Positions 23,221 to 34,975 of a DNA stretch of 60,000 bases are shown one piece after another. Every line of letters begins with the position of its first letter. Positions within the stretch are counted from its first letter, which is position 1. Source of the DNA: Apostichopus japonicus (taxonomy: Eukaryota; Echinodermata; Holothuroidea; Aspidochirotida; Stichopodidae). Below the pieces are notes generated by a model. That model did no database searches. It was not told the origin of the DNA and worked only from the letters and a program-made list of their open reading frames with translations. The translations under genes and the position numbers were made by a program. The stretch is from positions 32,200,001-32,260,000 of the forward strand of contig NC_092580.1 in assembly GCF_037975245.1 (NCBI RefSeq), in the 5' to 3' direction.

Positions 23221-25396
23221 TATATATATATGTTTATATGGGACAAAAATAAAAGACTACGAAATAAAAAATTAATATTACCGAAAAACCATGAAATGAT
23301 TGAGGTAAGGACACCGCTATGAATATTTCAGAATTTATTCACAAATTAACTTTAGTCGAACATTTGGAAGTGATAAATAAATAAAATTACATTTTAAGCA
23401 CACTGTTAGGCAAATTGCAATCCCATGCCCTTTCTTTAACTTGAAAGAAAAAATAAAGAAATTATGAAGCATATTTCCGAGCAGTTTGATGTGTTTTCGT
23501 TGTGTTGGAGCTGAACACTGATTCATTAATTCAATTTCAGAGATCTGAGGAAGATGTGAACCAATCAGAAATTTATGAAGAAAACACTTGTTACAGCCAC
23601 TGCATGCATATAAAAAGGGTAAGAAATGGAAATACCCAGACACATCAACCACTTTGAATATTCCAGAAGAATATCATAACAATAATATAGAAACTAACAA
23701 ACTAACGTCAAAATAACAAAATCTTTATTAGCAGGGAAGGACAAAAATGTGACCACTACTCCGTGCCCCAAATATGCTACAAAGTCAAGCACTAGTCACT
23801 ATGACAAACCCTCAAGAATCATTTCACTGTCGACCTAAAAGAATTTTCCACAAAACTTTGGATTAAATTTCTCAACATTTGGTGACTTTGTATGTTGAAA
23901 AAAAAAAAGAGCCATAAGTTCTTTTGGGAGGTTAAGCAGTTTCTTTGCGCCCAAATATTTAGGCAAAAATTACGAAGGCAAAAAATGGCTGGCACACAGA
24001 ATGAATTTCTGTGAAAACAGTGTAAACACAAGGAGTAAATTAAAAATCGATAGTACATAAAAAGTGTATAGTTTAATTAATATAGTTGGATATACTTCAG
24101 TGTATATGGAGAGACTGAGTTAACAAAGAATAATTAAAATAGAACTTAAAATAGAATATGTTTTGAAACACAAATACAATGTAGCCTACTGACAAACTCA
24201 TTCCATATTGGTAAAATAACTCGACCGATAAATTAGCATTTAACCCAGAATGCAATTTGATATAACCAAGACCAAAATGTTGGAAAAATTAACTGCCCAT
24301 AATACTGACTTTATAGTTCAGCCATATTACAATTTTATCAATTTACAAAAAAAATATATATATTAAAAAAAAATTCTTTCATCTTTTCAACATAATTCAA
24401 ATGTTAAAGAAATTACATTTGAGGAAATCTTAAAGTAAGTTAAAATAGATATAGGAAGAAATTTCTCAGATGGCGTTTCATGTTATTGTAAACTTTGCAA
24501 AATCTTGCCCAATTTCTTGAGATATTGGTAGCAATTCACAAATAATCTTCGAAAATGTTTCTTACATTCATTTATGTGCAACCCTTTAATTATTTATTTA
24601 CAAATTTTGAGGCTACAGAAAGAAACACATAAGATAGTCAGGTTGGTAGGTAGGTAGGCAATTAAAATATTTCTTACATTTTTCAAACAAACCACAAAAT
24701 TGAAGTATTTTTCATAAAAATTTATGAAAAAGAGAGTTATTTATTTTCGCTTCACTATTTGTGATAATATTACAGAAAGTCTCTTTTTTTCAGCATGATG
24801 AAAAGTAAGGCACTGTTTCAAAGTTAACAATGAATGGACAAAGATGTCAAGAAAACAATGAACATTAATTTAAACAATAGCTATTAACCTTCTCCTCCCT
24901 CCGCCTTGCTACCCCCCCCCCCCCCACCACCTCCCCTTAATAAAATCGCTCATTTATAATAGAGTGATCTTGAGCTTCACTTATAAAAAAAAAAAATTTA
25001 CCTGCCTGGTTGTTATAAAATAATGTATCATCATGAATTTTATCTTCAAGCCATGACAGTTAAATAAAAATAAACCAAAGGTCACAAGGAACAGGTAAGT
25101 AGGAGGTAGGGGTATGAGAAAGCTGGCGACTTACCTTCCCTTTAATTTGTGGATGGAGAAGGGGCGGGGGAGGGAGGGGGGCGGAGTGCATTTATACTAG
25201 GTAAAAGGCTTCGTTTTGAATTACTCAATGAAACAGGCACAGTATTAAGATTATGGCATGCGTGGCGTGTCCACTACGTTATTGACCACAGGTCATATGG
25301 AAGGCACTGTGAAATGTTGTAATTCTTTGATTTAGAAGTTATAAACCTTTTAGATATTTCCATTTTCTTCAAGATAAGAGAGGATTTTTTCGAGAC
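22840..25396. other. 3' flank of HAL: AT-rich, microsatellites
   Basis: It contains a (TA)n/TTTATA microsatellite at 23104-23231, a GTAG tetramer run near 24645-24658 and a poly-C run near 24913. Reverse-strand AATAAA at about 24740-24745 could be a HAL polyadenylation signal, giving a 3' UTR of about 650 bases. No other gene was recognised. Confidence 0.4.
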
Positions 25397-25558
25397 TCAG
25401 GTTTGTTTCAGTGTTCCATTGTTTGACGAAGTTCGAGGCCTCTTACGTTTGGTACGAGTCGAGGTGTTTAGCGTGGTGGCTGTCGGCGATGCGACTCGCA
25501 CCTCCTTCAACTGATGGGCTTCGTAGTCATCCATGTAGGGCTTTACGGTTTCCCAGAT
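25397..25558 (-). CDS. HAL: HAL exon 19 (last), residues 608-660 and stop
   Basis: IWETVKPYMDDYEAHQLKEV matches VWEVAAPYIEKYRMEHIPES, then VASPTATTLN, then a basic tail RTKRKRPRTSSN and the stop TGA at 25397-25399. Acceptor CATAATAG. The tail after about residue 638 has no vertebrate counterpart that I know; KRKRPR resembles a nuclear localisation signal by composition only. Confidence 0.93.
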   Translation of the reverse strand: MWETVKPYMDDYEAHQLKEVRVASPTATTLNTSTRTKRKRPRTSSNNGTLKQT

Positions 25559-26011
25559 CTATTATGATTCAAAGCAGAGAGATGTCTTGGTGCAAGGCTA
25601 AAATCATCAAGAGAATCATATTGATATTAATAAAATCTATAGAAGAAGACCCACCTCCTTGGGATATCATTCATTGACATCCGACTTCAATTATAGGATT
25701 TACGTTATTCTTCCTTCTTCATGCATGATGCTGCTTTTTGCACTTGCAAATACTCTCGTGTAATTGTGCCAATTCACAGCCCCAATATTCGGAACGGTTA
25801 CGCAGCCAAATTTTCCCGAACGGTGCCTGCTGGATTGTTTATTGGGTTGATGAATGTGTTGAAATCTTTAAAGTGATGTTTTCCAGTGTTCCTTATTCAG
25901 ACTAGTGATATATATGTATGACTCCATAGCCCACTGTGCCGTAATGTGGCACTTTCAAGTCATGTTAAAAGTTATCTTTCAGATTACTTACCAGTCGCAG
26001 CCCAAAGCTAA

Positions 26012-26103
26012 TATGTATGTATGTATTTTAGATCCTCCTGCAAGCAGGAACTCGCGAAGAAGCCTCATTGGCTTATCAAAGCCGCAAGCTGACTGAAGTC
26101 AGT
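26012..26103 (-). repeat. tRNA-derived SINE, copy B, 5'-truncated
   Basis: It keeps the ATACATAC tail, TCCTGCTTGCAGGAGGATCT and the GCGGCTTTGATAAGCCAAT-like part, but has lost the tRNA-like head. Confidence 0.8.
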
Positions 26104-26284
26104 GGATATACTGTGAATTAGATTGTCAAGTTATGTCAAATTTCGAAGACAGTTATCGACTTGGCGGTTAACCTATGCAAACCAAACCCGAAGAGATTTT
26201 AACAGTGTGACATAATACTTCCACAGCAATTCTTCAATGATATTATTTGCAGTCCAAAGCAGTGGTTCTAGTTTTGACAAGAGG

Positions 26285-26940
26285 TTTAGTTTAGTTTAGT
26301 AGAATAAAGGAATAGGAGGGACACATAAGTCCTCATCAAGGACCCTATAGGGAGGGGTCAGAACTGAAGACACAAACACTCAGACCCGATTACAATGCTT
26401 AAAGTGCTTGTCCAAAGCATTCTTAAACCCATTCACACTACTTTCAAGTACAATTCTCTAAGGCAAACCATTCCAATCATTCACAACCCCACTAGAAAAA
26501 AGTTATGCCGCATATTAATCCTAGTTTGTGACTTTTGGAGTTTAAGACAATGACCTCTGGTACAACTACTATTAGCAAACATGACAGTCAAGGATAAATT
26601 GTCAAAACCATTCACACAATCTTGAAAACCTGAATCAAGTCACCACGTAACCTCCTAAGCTCCAGTGTGGTAAGATTCGACAGTTGTAAGCGCCTATGAT
26701 AAGGAATACCCTTTAAGGAACTAATTATCCTAGTAGCCCTCCTCTGGACCTTTTCAAGTACTTCCTTATCCTTAGCAAAATATGGGTTCCAAGCCTGCAC
26801 AGCATGCTCCAGATGAAGCCTAACAAACTGCTTATAAAGCCTAACAACTATTTCCTCTTTCAGAAAACTGAAGTTCCTCTTGATCATACCTAAAACCCTA
26901 TTACCTCTATCAGCAGCTTCGAGATAATGTTTAGAAAGTA
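26285..26940 (-). pseudogene. 3' coding end of a CR1/L2-type LINE reverse transcriptase
   Basis: Read on the minus strand: ADRGNRVLGMIKRNFSFL, RLYKQFVRLHLEHAVQAWNP, then KVQRRATRII and LRRLRGDLIQVFKIV, as in the thumb and C-terminus of CR1/L2 LINE ORF2. The open part is 26612-26887; downstream frames still read NSSCTRGHCLKLQKS and WNGLPQRIV. The 3' tail matches 20150-20265. Truncated at its 5' end. Confidence 0.8.
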
Positions 26941-29067
26941 GTTTGCCCTATCGTGACAAAATCTGCCGAGATCTAATGTGCAAGAAGCACAGTATACTTA
27001 GTGTTTTCTCATATTACAGTAAATAATTAAATGCAGCAAACGAATTTTTTTTTTTTTTTAGTCACCAATATAGCGAATTTTCCAAATCAAAGATATTCAA
27101 CGTACCCATCAAACTTGATATGAATCATGTTGTGATTAGCCATACATCCCATATCATGTGTGTTAATTTTTTTGGCATTGACTAAAATGTCACTACTCAG
27201 GCTGATTTCATTACGTTGCAATTTTGGAGAGCTACATAATATGCTATCTAAACCCTGTAGATTTTTGGCCAAATGTTAAGACCGACAACCTTCAAGAAAA
27301 CTAGGTCCATCTGTCTCACAGTCAGAATCGAAGTTAAGACGCTCCTATTTTTGCACATAAGTTTTACTTTTTCTTATTTGGTTTGGCCTTCAGAAGATCA
27401 AGGCTTAAGCCATCTTACTTCCTAAAACATTAAAAATTCATCCAGAATGATGACATATGCAGTAATCTGGAAAGAAATATTCAACCAGGCTGAAGGACTC
27501 AATATAGCGAATTGATCTTCTCTTGTATTTAAAGGACCGTTACGTAAAATTCTATACAATTTAAAGCAGTGTGTCGCGTTTGGAAGAATAACAGCCAATT
27601 ACCAAATGCTGTCTGATGTTGAGTTTAAACATTAGATATCATAAAAACCCATGATAAATTCAACATAAGTATTTTACCCTTAATCAATAACACTTTCCTT
27701 GACAGATGCATTTTAAGCCTAGCCTTCTTCGCATATCCCAATCTTGCTACATTTTTCGATTTGAGCTCAACAGTTACAGCAAAACTATTTGTTTTTGGCA
27801 CTTTGGTTGGGGAGCTAGGAGGCTATGACTTTTAGCATTTATGGATGAATATAATAGAAGGACAAAACCACATCTAACATACACACAATAATGTGTAAAA
27901 GTACATTACTACACACAATAAGTGGGAGACAATCAGAAAGGAAGAAAACACTGCTAATATCACACATAATAAAGTGGGAATTATGTGGAACACACTATTA
28001 ATTACACACAATAATCCGGAACAACGTAACAGAAAAATCATGGCTAGTAATGCCCACAAATAGGAAGAATGTTTTACTATGTTCAAAGTTTGCTGTTTAC
28101 TGAGTCTAAAAGATTTGAAACGTCTAATTCCTTCAATGGAAACATGACACACTGACTTACAGATTTCACGTTCAGCTACTTGTTTGTGACTTGCAATTTG
28201 TCACTTGAAACCTTTTTTACTTCTCAAAAGAGAAAACCACACAGTCACTCTTACCGACCTTGCAAATTTGTTAGGGGGACAGCGGATTGCAAAGTCGGCA
28301 ATGGCTATCACAGGGATGGCAAAGTCAGTAATTACTTTTACAGTTACATTTGTTCAACACGGCAGCATACAGAACCGTCGTACTCAAAGCCGAAGCCAAC
28401 GTGAATTAATCAGGTCACACATCCAGAGTCTATACATGCTAAGTTCTTCAATACCGCCCTCATTGCCCTTCAGAAAAACATTTCATAACTGTAGTTTTTT
28501 ATTACTCTTTAAGTGATCTTCCTATTGGAAGCACTCTGCTTTTATTAATTTATTCAATCCACAGTCAGGATGTGTGTGAATTGAGAATGGAACATGCTGT
28601 GCAACATGCTCTAACAACTGGAACAATCAAACCCCATCAAAACGAAGAACTCGGGATGTGAATACTCCGTGGGTCACATCTGTCGTAGCATTAAGTTGAT
28701 GTTTTACGGTATATCTGTAAACTGTCACAATGCTTGTTTTCTTACAGCTCTTATTCTTAATTTTTAGAGCTGTCATAATATGCAATAACATCAGCCAATA
28801 GAAGCTACGAGACTCTGACTGGACACCAAACACTACAAACTCTAATAATTACACAGTTTTACAGAAATATTGCAGTGGCCTCATGGGACATGTTAAGAAA
28901 AAAATAAATGTAACGTTTAAATTGTCTGGAGTACCAGCTAATAGCCACAGCTCCTAATTCCCCACTCCATAAAAACATTAATTTTCCAAATCCCATTTCC
29001 CAACTACTCCCTAGTCAATTATCTCTTAGTACAGTTGATTAAAGTTATAAGATGATATATATCGTAC

Positions 29068-29137
29068 CTTTTCTTCCTGGAGTAGTTTTGTCGCGGCGTC
29101 AATATCAACACTCATTACTCTGTCAGTTTCAAGAGCT
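29068..29137 (-). CDS. HAL: HAL exon 18, residues 584-607
   Basis: The split codon CC+A gives [20 protein letters not shown], then QEEK, matching PWIKDRFMAPDIEAAHRLLLEQK. Acceptor CTTCCTCAG; donor AAG before GTACGA; phase 0 exit. The conserved DI(D/E)AA stretch confirms the frame. Confidence 0.93.
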
Positions 29138-29176
29138 CTGAGGAAGTAGAAATAGATTTTAGCATATTATTAAATG

Positions 29177-29268
<92 letters not shown>

Positions 29269-29319
29269 GTATTTATATAACATTTATATATATACATAAA
29301 TACATATAAATATATAGAT
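29177..29319. repeat. (TA)n microsatellite, HAL intron 17
   Basis: More than 100 bases of alternating TA with ATG and AAATA interruptions. It lies about 40 bases from the acceptor of exon 18. A shorter TA tract is at about 29584-29624. Confidence 0.9.
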
Positions 29320-29670
29320 GTGAGTTGCAGAGATCAAAAAAGCAAAATGTGAACATTTTCACACAACAATCGTTTGCTGTATAAACACAATAAATGAGAT
29401 TTGTGAAAAATTAATTGAGTTTTTAAACCTCTTCTCCCATAACCTTGGGAAGACATATCCAAAATTGTTTTGTTTTAGTTTTGCTTTCCTTCTTTTAATG
29501 AATCAATTCTGCTGACTATTAACTTGAGGCAAGATGTCATGGCAGTAAGAATATATCTGAGATACCTGAAAAAAGAAAATATTACATATATATATATTAT
29601 ATATATATATATTACATATATATAACTGGGAAGCTTTTGATTGGACCACCGGAATGACCTTGTCAAAGAC

Positions 29671-30415
29671 ATGGGAGGGATAAATACGCACAGACTAGGG
29701 AGGGGTAAATACTCACAGACTAGGGAGGGATAAATACTCACGGACTAGGGAGGGATAAATACGCACAGACTAGGGAGGGGTAAATACTCAAGGACTAGGG
29801 AGGGGTAAGTACTCACAGACTAGGGAGGGGTAAATACTCAAGGACTAGGGAGGGATAAATACTCACAGACTAGGGAGGGGTAAATACTCGAGGACTAGGG
29901 AAGGATAAATACGCACAGACAAGGGAGGGATAAATACTCACGGACTAGGGAGGGAAAAATACTCAAGGACTAGGGAGGGGTAAATACTCACAGACTAGGG
30001 AGGGGTAAATACTCACAGACTAGGGAGGGATAAATACTCAAGGACTAGGGAGGGGTAAATACTCACAGACTAGGGAGGGAAAAATACTCAAGGACTAGGG
30101 AGGGGTAAATACTCACAGACTAGGGAGGGATAAATACTCACGGACTAGGGAGGGATAAATACTCACAGACTAGGGAGGGAAAAATACTCAAGGACTAGGG
30201 AGGGGTAAATACTCACAGACTAGGGAGGGGTAAATACTCACAGACTAGGGAGGGGTAAATACTCACGGGCTATGGCAGGATAAATACTCAAGGACTAGGG
30301 AGGGGTAAATACTCAAGGACTAGTCAGGGGTAAATACTCAAGGACTAGGGAGGGGTAAATACTCACAGACTAAGGAGGGGTAAATACTCACGGCTAGGGC
30401 GGGATAAATACTCAC
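29671..30415 (-). repeat. 25-bp minisatellite made of splice-donor-like units, HAL intron 17
   Basis: About 30 units by hand count. On the HAL strand a unit reads GTGAGTATTTA, YCCCTCCC, TAGTCY. The last base positions vary (CACAG, CACGG or CAAGG on the plus strand). About 20 units keep the GT of the donor (17 as GTGAGT counting the real one, 3 as GTGCGT) and about 10 lose it. The array abuts exon 17 with no gap. Confidence 0.93.
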
Positions 30416-30524
30416 GGGACGATGCTACGGACTAGGGCGTGTACAGCTTCAAGAGGTGCTGTTGTCTTCAGAGGACGAAGAAACTCAATTCCTTGGCAAG
30501 CTGCCAGCAGCTCGATAGCAAGCA
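30416..30524 (-). CDS. HAL: HAL exon 17, residues 548-583
   Basis: [20 protein letters not shown], then [16 protein letters not shown]. Matches [36 protein letters not shown]. It ends CGTCCC before GTGAGTATTT and leaves in phase 2. This donor is also the last unit of the 25-bp minisatellite in intron 17, and the exon's CCCTAGTCCGT matches the repeat unit. Confidence 0.95.
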
Positions 30525-31154
30525 CTGTGGATTAGAAATCAATTGTCAAATAAAAATAACAAATCAGTGGTAGTAAGGTCAATAACCAAAAATGCAATAA
30601 CACATTGTTTAATAAAAAAATATATTTTAAACATTTAAATCAGTATTAAAGAGATACATATAGATTAATACAATCAATTCAATGACTCCACTGCTTGATG
30701 TGAAATATGCTTAAGAAGACTTATCTTTCAAACTCACCCCTCCCTTCTTCACCACTCCCTCAACCTCCCCCCCCCCCCCTGTTAGACATATATTGTTGTG
30801 ACATATCAAAAGCAACCCCATCCAATGACCAAGCAAAGACGATAGACATTTACTCAATGTCTTATCATATCTTGTCCTTCATTGGTAGGATACATATTCA
30901 AGTTCTGCCTCTTCTTCTTGCCCACCTCCCAAACAACAGCCATACCACTCTCATGAGTAAGTAATCCCCCCTACCCCAAGCTATAACCCCATCCCCTTCC
31001 TCTCATCCCTGCCCTCTTTCAAGAATGTACTTGTAGGACTGTCCTAAATCAATTAGATAGTCTGATACACCATTCTACATGTCTATTGTTAGGATATCCA
31101 ATGACAAAGCCTAAATATTCTATCATTTATTGAGTGAGAGTAATTGTTTTTGAC

Positions 31155-31289
31155 CTTGTTCAACATGTTCGATGACTTGTAATGACTTCCTGGCAGCGAA
31201 TCCTCCCATGGAGACGTGATCTTCTTGTCCTGCGCTGGTTGGCAAGGAATCCACAGATGCTGGATGGGTCAGAACCTTGTTCTCTGAGA
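31155..31289 (-). CDS. HAL: HAL exon 16, residues 503-547
   Basis: [20 protein letters not shown], then [20 protein letters not shown] and [13 protein letters not shown] contains a conserved active-site Glu. The donor is AAG before GTCAAA, weaker than usual, but the phase agrees with exon 17. Confidence 0.93.
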
Positions 31290-31615
31290 CTGTGAAAGAT
31301 ATCATCAACAGGCAAAAAGAAAGAAATTAAATACTAATAGGACCAACCAGAAATAACTAATAGTGCTCACGTACAATATTCGAGCTCCTCGTAAAGAAAT
31401 CTTCCACTATAGCAACTTGTCGCATTCATTTAATGCATAACGTTTTATAGGTGGTAGGTTAGGCCTAGGCTAACTACACAAAATCATAGTGTTTTGTGTG
31501 TGCCTGAAATAAACAGTGATAACTTCCAACTCTCTGCTGGCAATCATATCACTCCATGTAAATGAATTAAAGCACTAAACACTCAGTAACTAATTACGAT
31601 GGTTAACGAGCTTAC

Positions 31616-31702
31616 CAAGGGAGGCTGCTGTGCAGTGGGCAATCATGAAGCCCGAGTTTAATCCACCATCTTTGACAAGGAATGCTGGGAGTCCGCTCAG
31701 AT
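31616..31702 (-). CDS. HAL: HAL exon 15, residues 474-502
   Basis: [20 protein letters not shown], then IAHCTAASL. Matches [28 protein letters not shown]. Acceptor TAATAG; donor TTG before GTAAGC; phase 1 exit. Confidence 0.95.
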
Positions 31703-32220
31703 CTATTAAAAATAGCAATTCCGGATACGATTAAAGCTGTCAGATGTGTATGAAATTCTGGCCAAAGATACACACAAAACCACACCTTATAAAATTTACA
31801 TGATTCTATTTAATCTGGATGGGTGACTTTCATTCCTTGAGAGTATAGATTTTATTGGTTCTTTAATTAAAAAATAGTTCATAACGATGTCCATCAAAGG
31901 ACTCATTCTGCTTTGCTGGTATTACTTTAAGTTAAGAAACCCTAAAACTATGATACCACAATAAATTGGCTGAATGTCTGTATGTAAGTACCATTGTCTA
32001 GCTGTAGGTAGGGAGGTATATGTCTTTAACATTTTAAGTTAGTTAAAAATAAAATTAGCATTGATATCTCAGGGGGAGAGGATTGTTCAGAATCTTTTGG
32101 CACTTCTTATAATCTCCTAAAAACTCACGATACAACTATATCCATTTGTAATAGTTGTCAGCAACTACTTTTTATTGTGTTTTCTTTCTTTCCTTGACAA
32201 TAATTGGGGGAAGGGTGAGG

Positions 32221-32255
32221 TGGGGTGGGGTGGGGTGGGGTGGGGTAGGGTGGGG
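32221..32255. repeat. TGGGG pentanucleotide repeat
   Basis: About six (TGGGG) units with one TAGGG variant. The G runs could fold as a G-quadruplex on the plus strand, that is the non-template side relative to neither HAL exon; it lies in intron 14, about 60 bases past the donor of exon 14. Confidence 0.8.
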
Positions 32256-32312
32256 AGGAGGTGAATGAAGAAGAGAGTTGGGATCCATGTTTACATTAAC
32301 AAATCTTCTCAC

Positions 32313-32391
32313 CTTGGTTTATGAGTCTTTCTATTCTTCGTTCACTCATATTTGCCAATTCATGAATGCCAATCGCCAGGTAGTCCAAAAC
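32313..32391 (-). CDS. HAL: HAL exon 14, residues 448-473
   Basis: VLDYLAIGIHELANMSERRI, then ERLINQ. Matches ALDYLAIGIHELAAISERRIERL. Acceptor TTTGTAG; donor AAG before GTGAGA; phase 1 exit. Confidence 0.95.
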
Positions 32392-33970
32392 CTACAAAGA
32401 AATTCAAAATGTGAAAACTTTTACTACTCCACAATCTCACCAAACCATCTTTCTTTGGCTTACAATTTTTGAGAAGAACATCTCCTGATTCATTACTAAC
32501 CATGCCTCAATCATGGACAAAAGGGTGTGAAAGTACCCATTTTGAAAGTAAATCTACAACTTTTTCACATACTTTTATTTTGTACTAAACCTTTCTTCTC
32601 TTTGTAAGAGTTCCCAATTTTGCATTTGATATGAGAGTAGTGTCAATGTGATCTGCTATAACACACAACAGGTGTATCTTTAAATATATTACCTCAGAGG
32701 TTATTTGTGGGGAATATCAGGTGTAACATTTGTGAGACATTAGGAATAAAAATTGTTTGAATTGGTAATAAATAGTATACTAGCATACTTCCTTGTATTC
32801 AATGGATAATTTATGTTTAATTTTTCATCTGTTTGACTCAACTTCTTTAGGGTTATTTCTTTTATTCTTTTATTGTAAAGATTACAGAATACATTCCTTT
32901 CTAATAATCATATCATTTTTTATATTTCTAAGTGCCAATTTTAAACCTTGAAATCACAAGATGATAGCTACCACTAAGACATAATCCATGTATTAATCCC
33001 CCCATTTCCCCCCCCCCCTGCCCCAATGGAAAGAATAAGCAAAGAATAATCAAAGGAATAAACCAAAGATCAGGGGATTATGGTCAGGGGAGGGGAGGAC
33101 ATCACTAATAAAGTAACATGTAAATAACAGAACCTAGAACTGTATTAGTTTTAATTTTTCATTCATGGTAAGATCTAAAAGCTGCAGCACCCCACCCCAT
33201 CCCCTCCCTATATATCTTTGCCATCCCATCCCCTCCTCCCCCCCCACATTAAGACATCTAGCCATTTCTGACTATGGATTGAAATACCCTTAATCCACAA
33301 TCTATTCTGCTTTACATACACACAAAGAAACGAGTCCAATTTTTAGAAACCATCACAAACAACCTAACCAATCTTGCACCCCAATTGCCACCCTCCCTCT
33401 AACATCCATATCATCAAGTCGGTAGTTATAATATAGGTTAGTGTAGCATTGAGTGAGCATGGGTTTGTCTTATTAGGTTCGTGAAGACAAAAACTAGTGG
33501 ATTGCAATTCCCAATAAATGTGATTTATGACATTAATGACATCATTACTGATGAACTGCTTAAAAGAACAGTAAGCCTATAGATGGCGCCATTTAAGAAT
33601 TAAGTGAACAAACAACAACAACATGAACCATTGATTGCCAAAAATATACTACAGAAATAAAAAGAGAAGAAAAAGAGAAAATTCATCAGCCTAGGATTTG
33701 ACCTCTTCACCTCTTAAACCTCAAGATACTTTTGTCCTGATTGAAACAAATTTATCCCAATATTGAAAACAATCTTATGGTGAAACATTAAAGACAACAA
33801 AATCAACCCCAAAAATGGTCTAATAATATTTAGGGGACATGAATGGAATGGAATAGAACAACATATGAGCAAGAAGAAGACATGTTATACTGCATTGGCT
33901 ACACGCTAGACTTTTGTGCTACATGATGTATCTTACTATCTTTATTGGAATGATTTGATTTAATACTTAC
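32392..33970 (-). other. HAL intron 13 contents
   Basis: AT-rich with poly-C and CCCCAT-type runs near 33007-33018 and 33190-33246. No gene or named repeat. Confidence 0.35.
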
Positions 33971-34036
33971 CTTAGCTGGATATTCTCCATGAAAGTTGCC
34001 TGCAGAGAGAATTTCTTGCTGTTCTGTAAAGACAAT
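33971..34036 (-). CDS. HAL: HAL exon 13, residues 426-447
   Basis: IVFTEQQEILSAGNFHGEYP, then AK. Vertebrate HAL has SGGNFHGEYPAK here; this protein reads SAGNFHGEYPAK. Acceptor CACAG; donor AAG before GTAAGT. Confidence 0.95.
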
Positions 34037-34453
34037 CTGTGTTTGGAATTAAGGATAAGAATCACTCTTTGATGAAATAGAGTTGCTCTCATTTAAATAT
34101 TCTGAGTGATAATGAAGCTGCAAAATGGGTGATAGGTAGGGGAATAAAGGTAGGGTGTTGGTGATTGCAGGTAGGGACATAATAACAGTTGAGACATATT
34201 TTAAAGATACCGGTTCTCAAATCAGGTTTTAAGACAGCTAGAATTTCCCCTTATGAAACACGAATTTCTCAAGTAGCTTAATGAAACTAAAGATCTGAAC
34301 TTACAACCAGGGATTCAATGGGGTATAGGTACAGTAGCATCATGACTGTGGAAAGGGGGGGATGGGGTGAAAGAGTAGCTGTGCTTCAACAACTATGACA
34401 ACATCAATCAAGTGGAAATAATTTGAAAATAATGAAGGTAATAAAAAGGATAC

Positions 34454-34534
34454 TGGGTTATCTGTGGCGCTGTTCATCTCTGTGGTAATGATTCCTTTCA
34501 CAAAATCGATAGTATCATGGACAATACCATGAAC
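34454..34534 (-). CDS. HAL: HAL exon 12, residues 399-425
   Basis: [20 protein letters not shown], then NSATDNP. The NSATDNP stretch is conserved. Acceptor CTTCAAAG; donor CCA before GTATCC; phase 0 at both ends. Confidence 0.95.
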
Positions 34535-34820
34535 CTTTGAAGAGAGAATAATATCATATAGATTAGTCCCAAGAACAAGAACAGATTATAAAAGTCATAT
34601 TTTTGTACGAAAATATAATAATTAAAAAAAACCTGTAGAAATTCCTAAAGTCAATATGTTCATTTAAGGTGAGACATTGTTTATTAATCAAAATCCGTGT
34701 TTAAACATCACACGCATTTCACATTATCTTCACTGAAGATTTACAGCAATATTTGGAAACCATTTTAGAATAGTTGAGAATAATTTCTCATCAAAAGGCA
34801 AATGAGTCCATTCAACTTAC

Positions 34821-34975
34821 CTGAGGGCAACATCGAAGGGTGTAAGCATCTTGAACTTTGCCGCAAAAACGATGACTCTGTGATATTTCAGAAGGGTGGG
34901 TTTCCGAATGCAACAAAGAACGTAACCTCCAAGCGACCTCTCGTTGACCTCTGTGGGGTCTAATGTTGTGGATAG
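34821..34975 (-). CDS. HAL: HAL exon 11, residues 347-398
   Basis: AIHNIRPHRGQREVAWRLRS, then SHRFCGKVQDAYTLRCCPQ. The RPHRGQ and QDAYTLRCCPQ motifs are strongly conserved in HALs; the Gln of QD(A/S)Y lies in the active site. Donor CAG before GTAAGT; phase 0 exit. Confidence 0.97.

Larger units (their letters stand above)
25559..29067 (-). other. HAL intron 18 contents
   Basis: It holds SINE copy B (26012-26103) and a CR1/L2-type LINE end (26285-26940). Around 27880-28015, ACACACAATAA-type phrases recur. No further exon is seen. Confidence 0.45.

Noticed and set aside
27874-28152. Minus-strand hydrophobic open frame in HAL intron 18
   Set aside because: It is built from repeated ACACACAATAA-type sequence and has no similarity to HAL or a known protein.
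29115-29297. Open frame of repeated Tyr-Ile
   Set aside because: It is a translation of a TA microsatellite.
29475-29620. Possible HAL exon after a CTTTTTTCAG acceptor
   Set aside because: The reading (YLRYILTAMTSC) does not match HAL, while the exon at 29068-29137 fits both the phase and the conserved sequence.
29671-30415. CRISPR-like array
   Set aside because: Units are adjacent without unique spacers, and the setting is an animal intron: it is a minisatellite.
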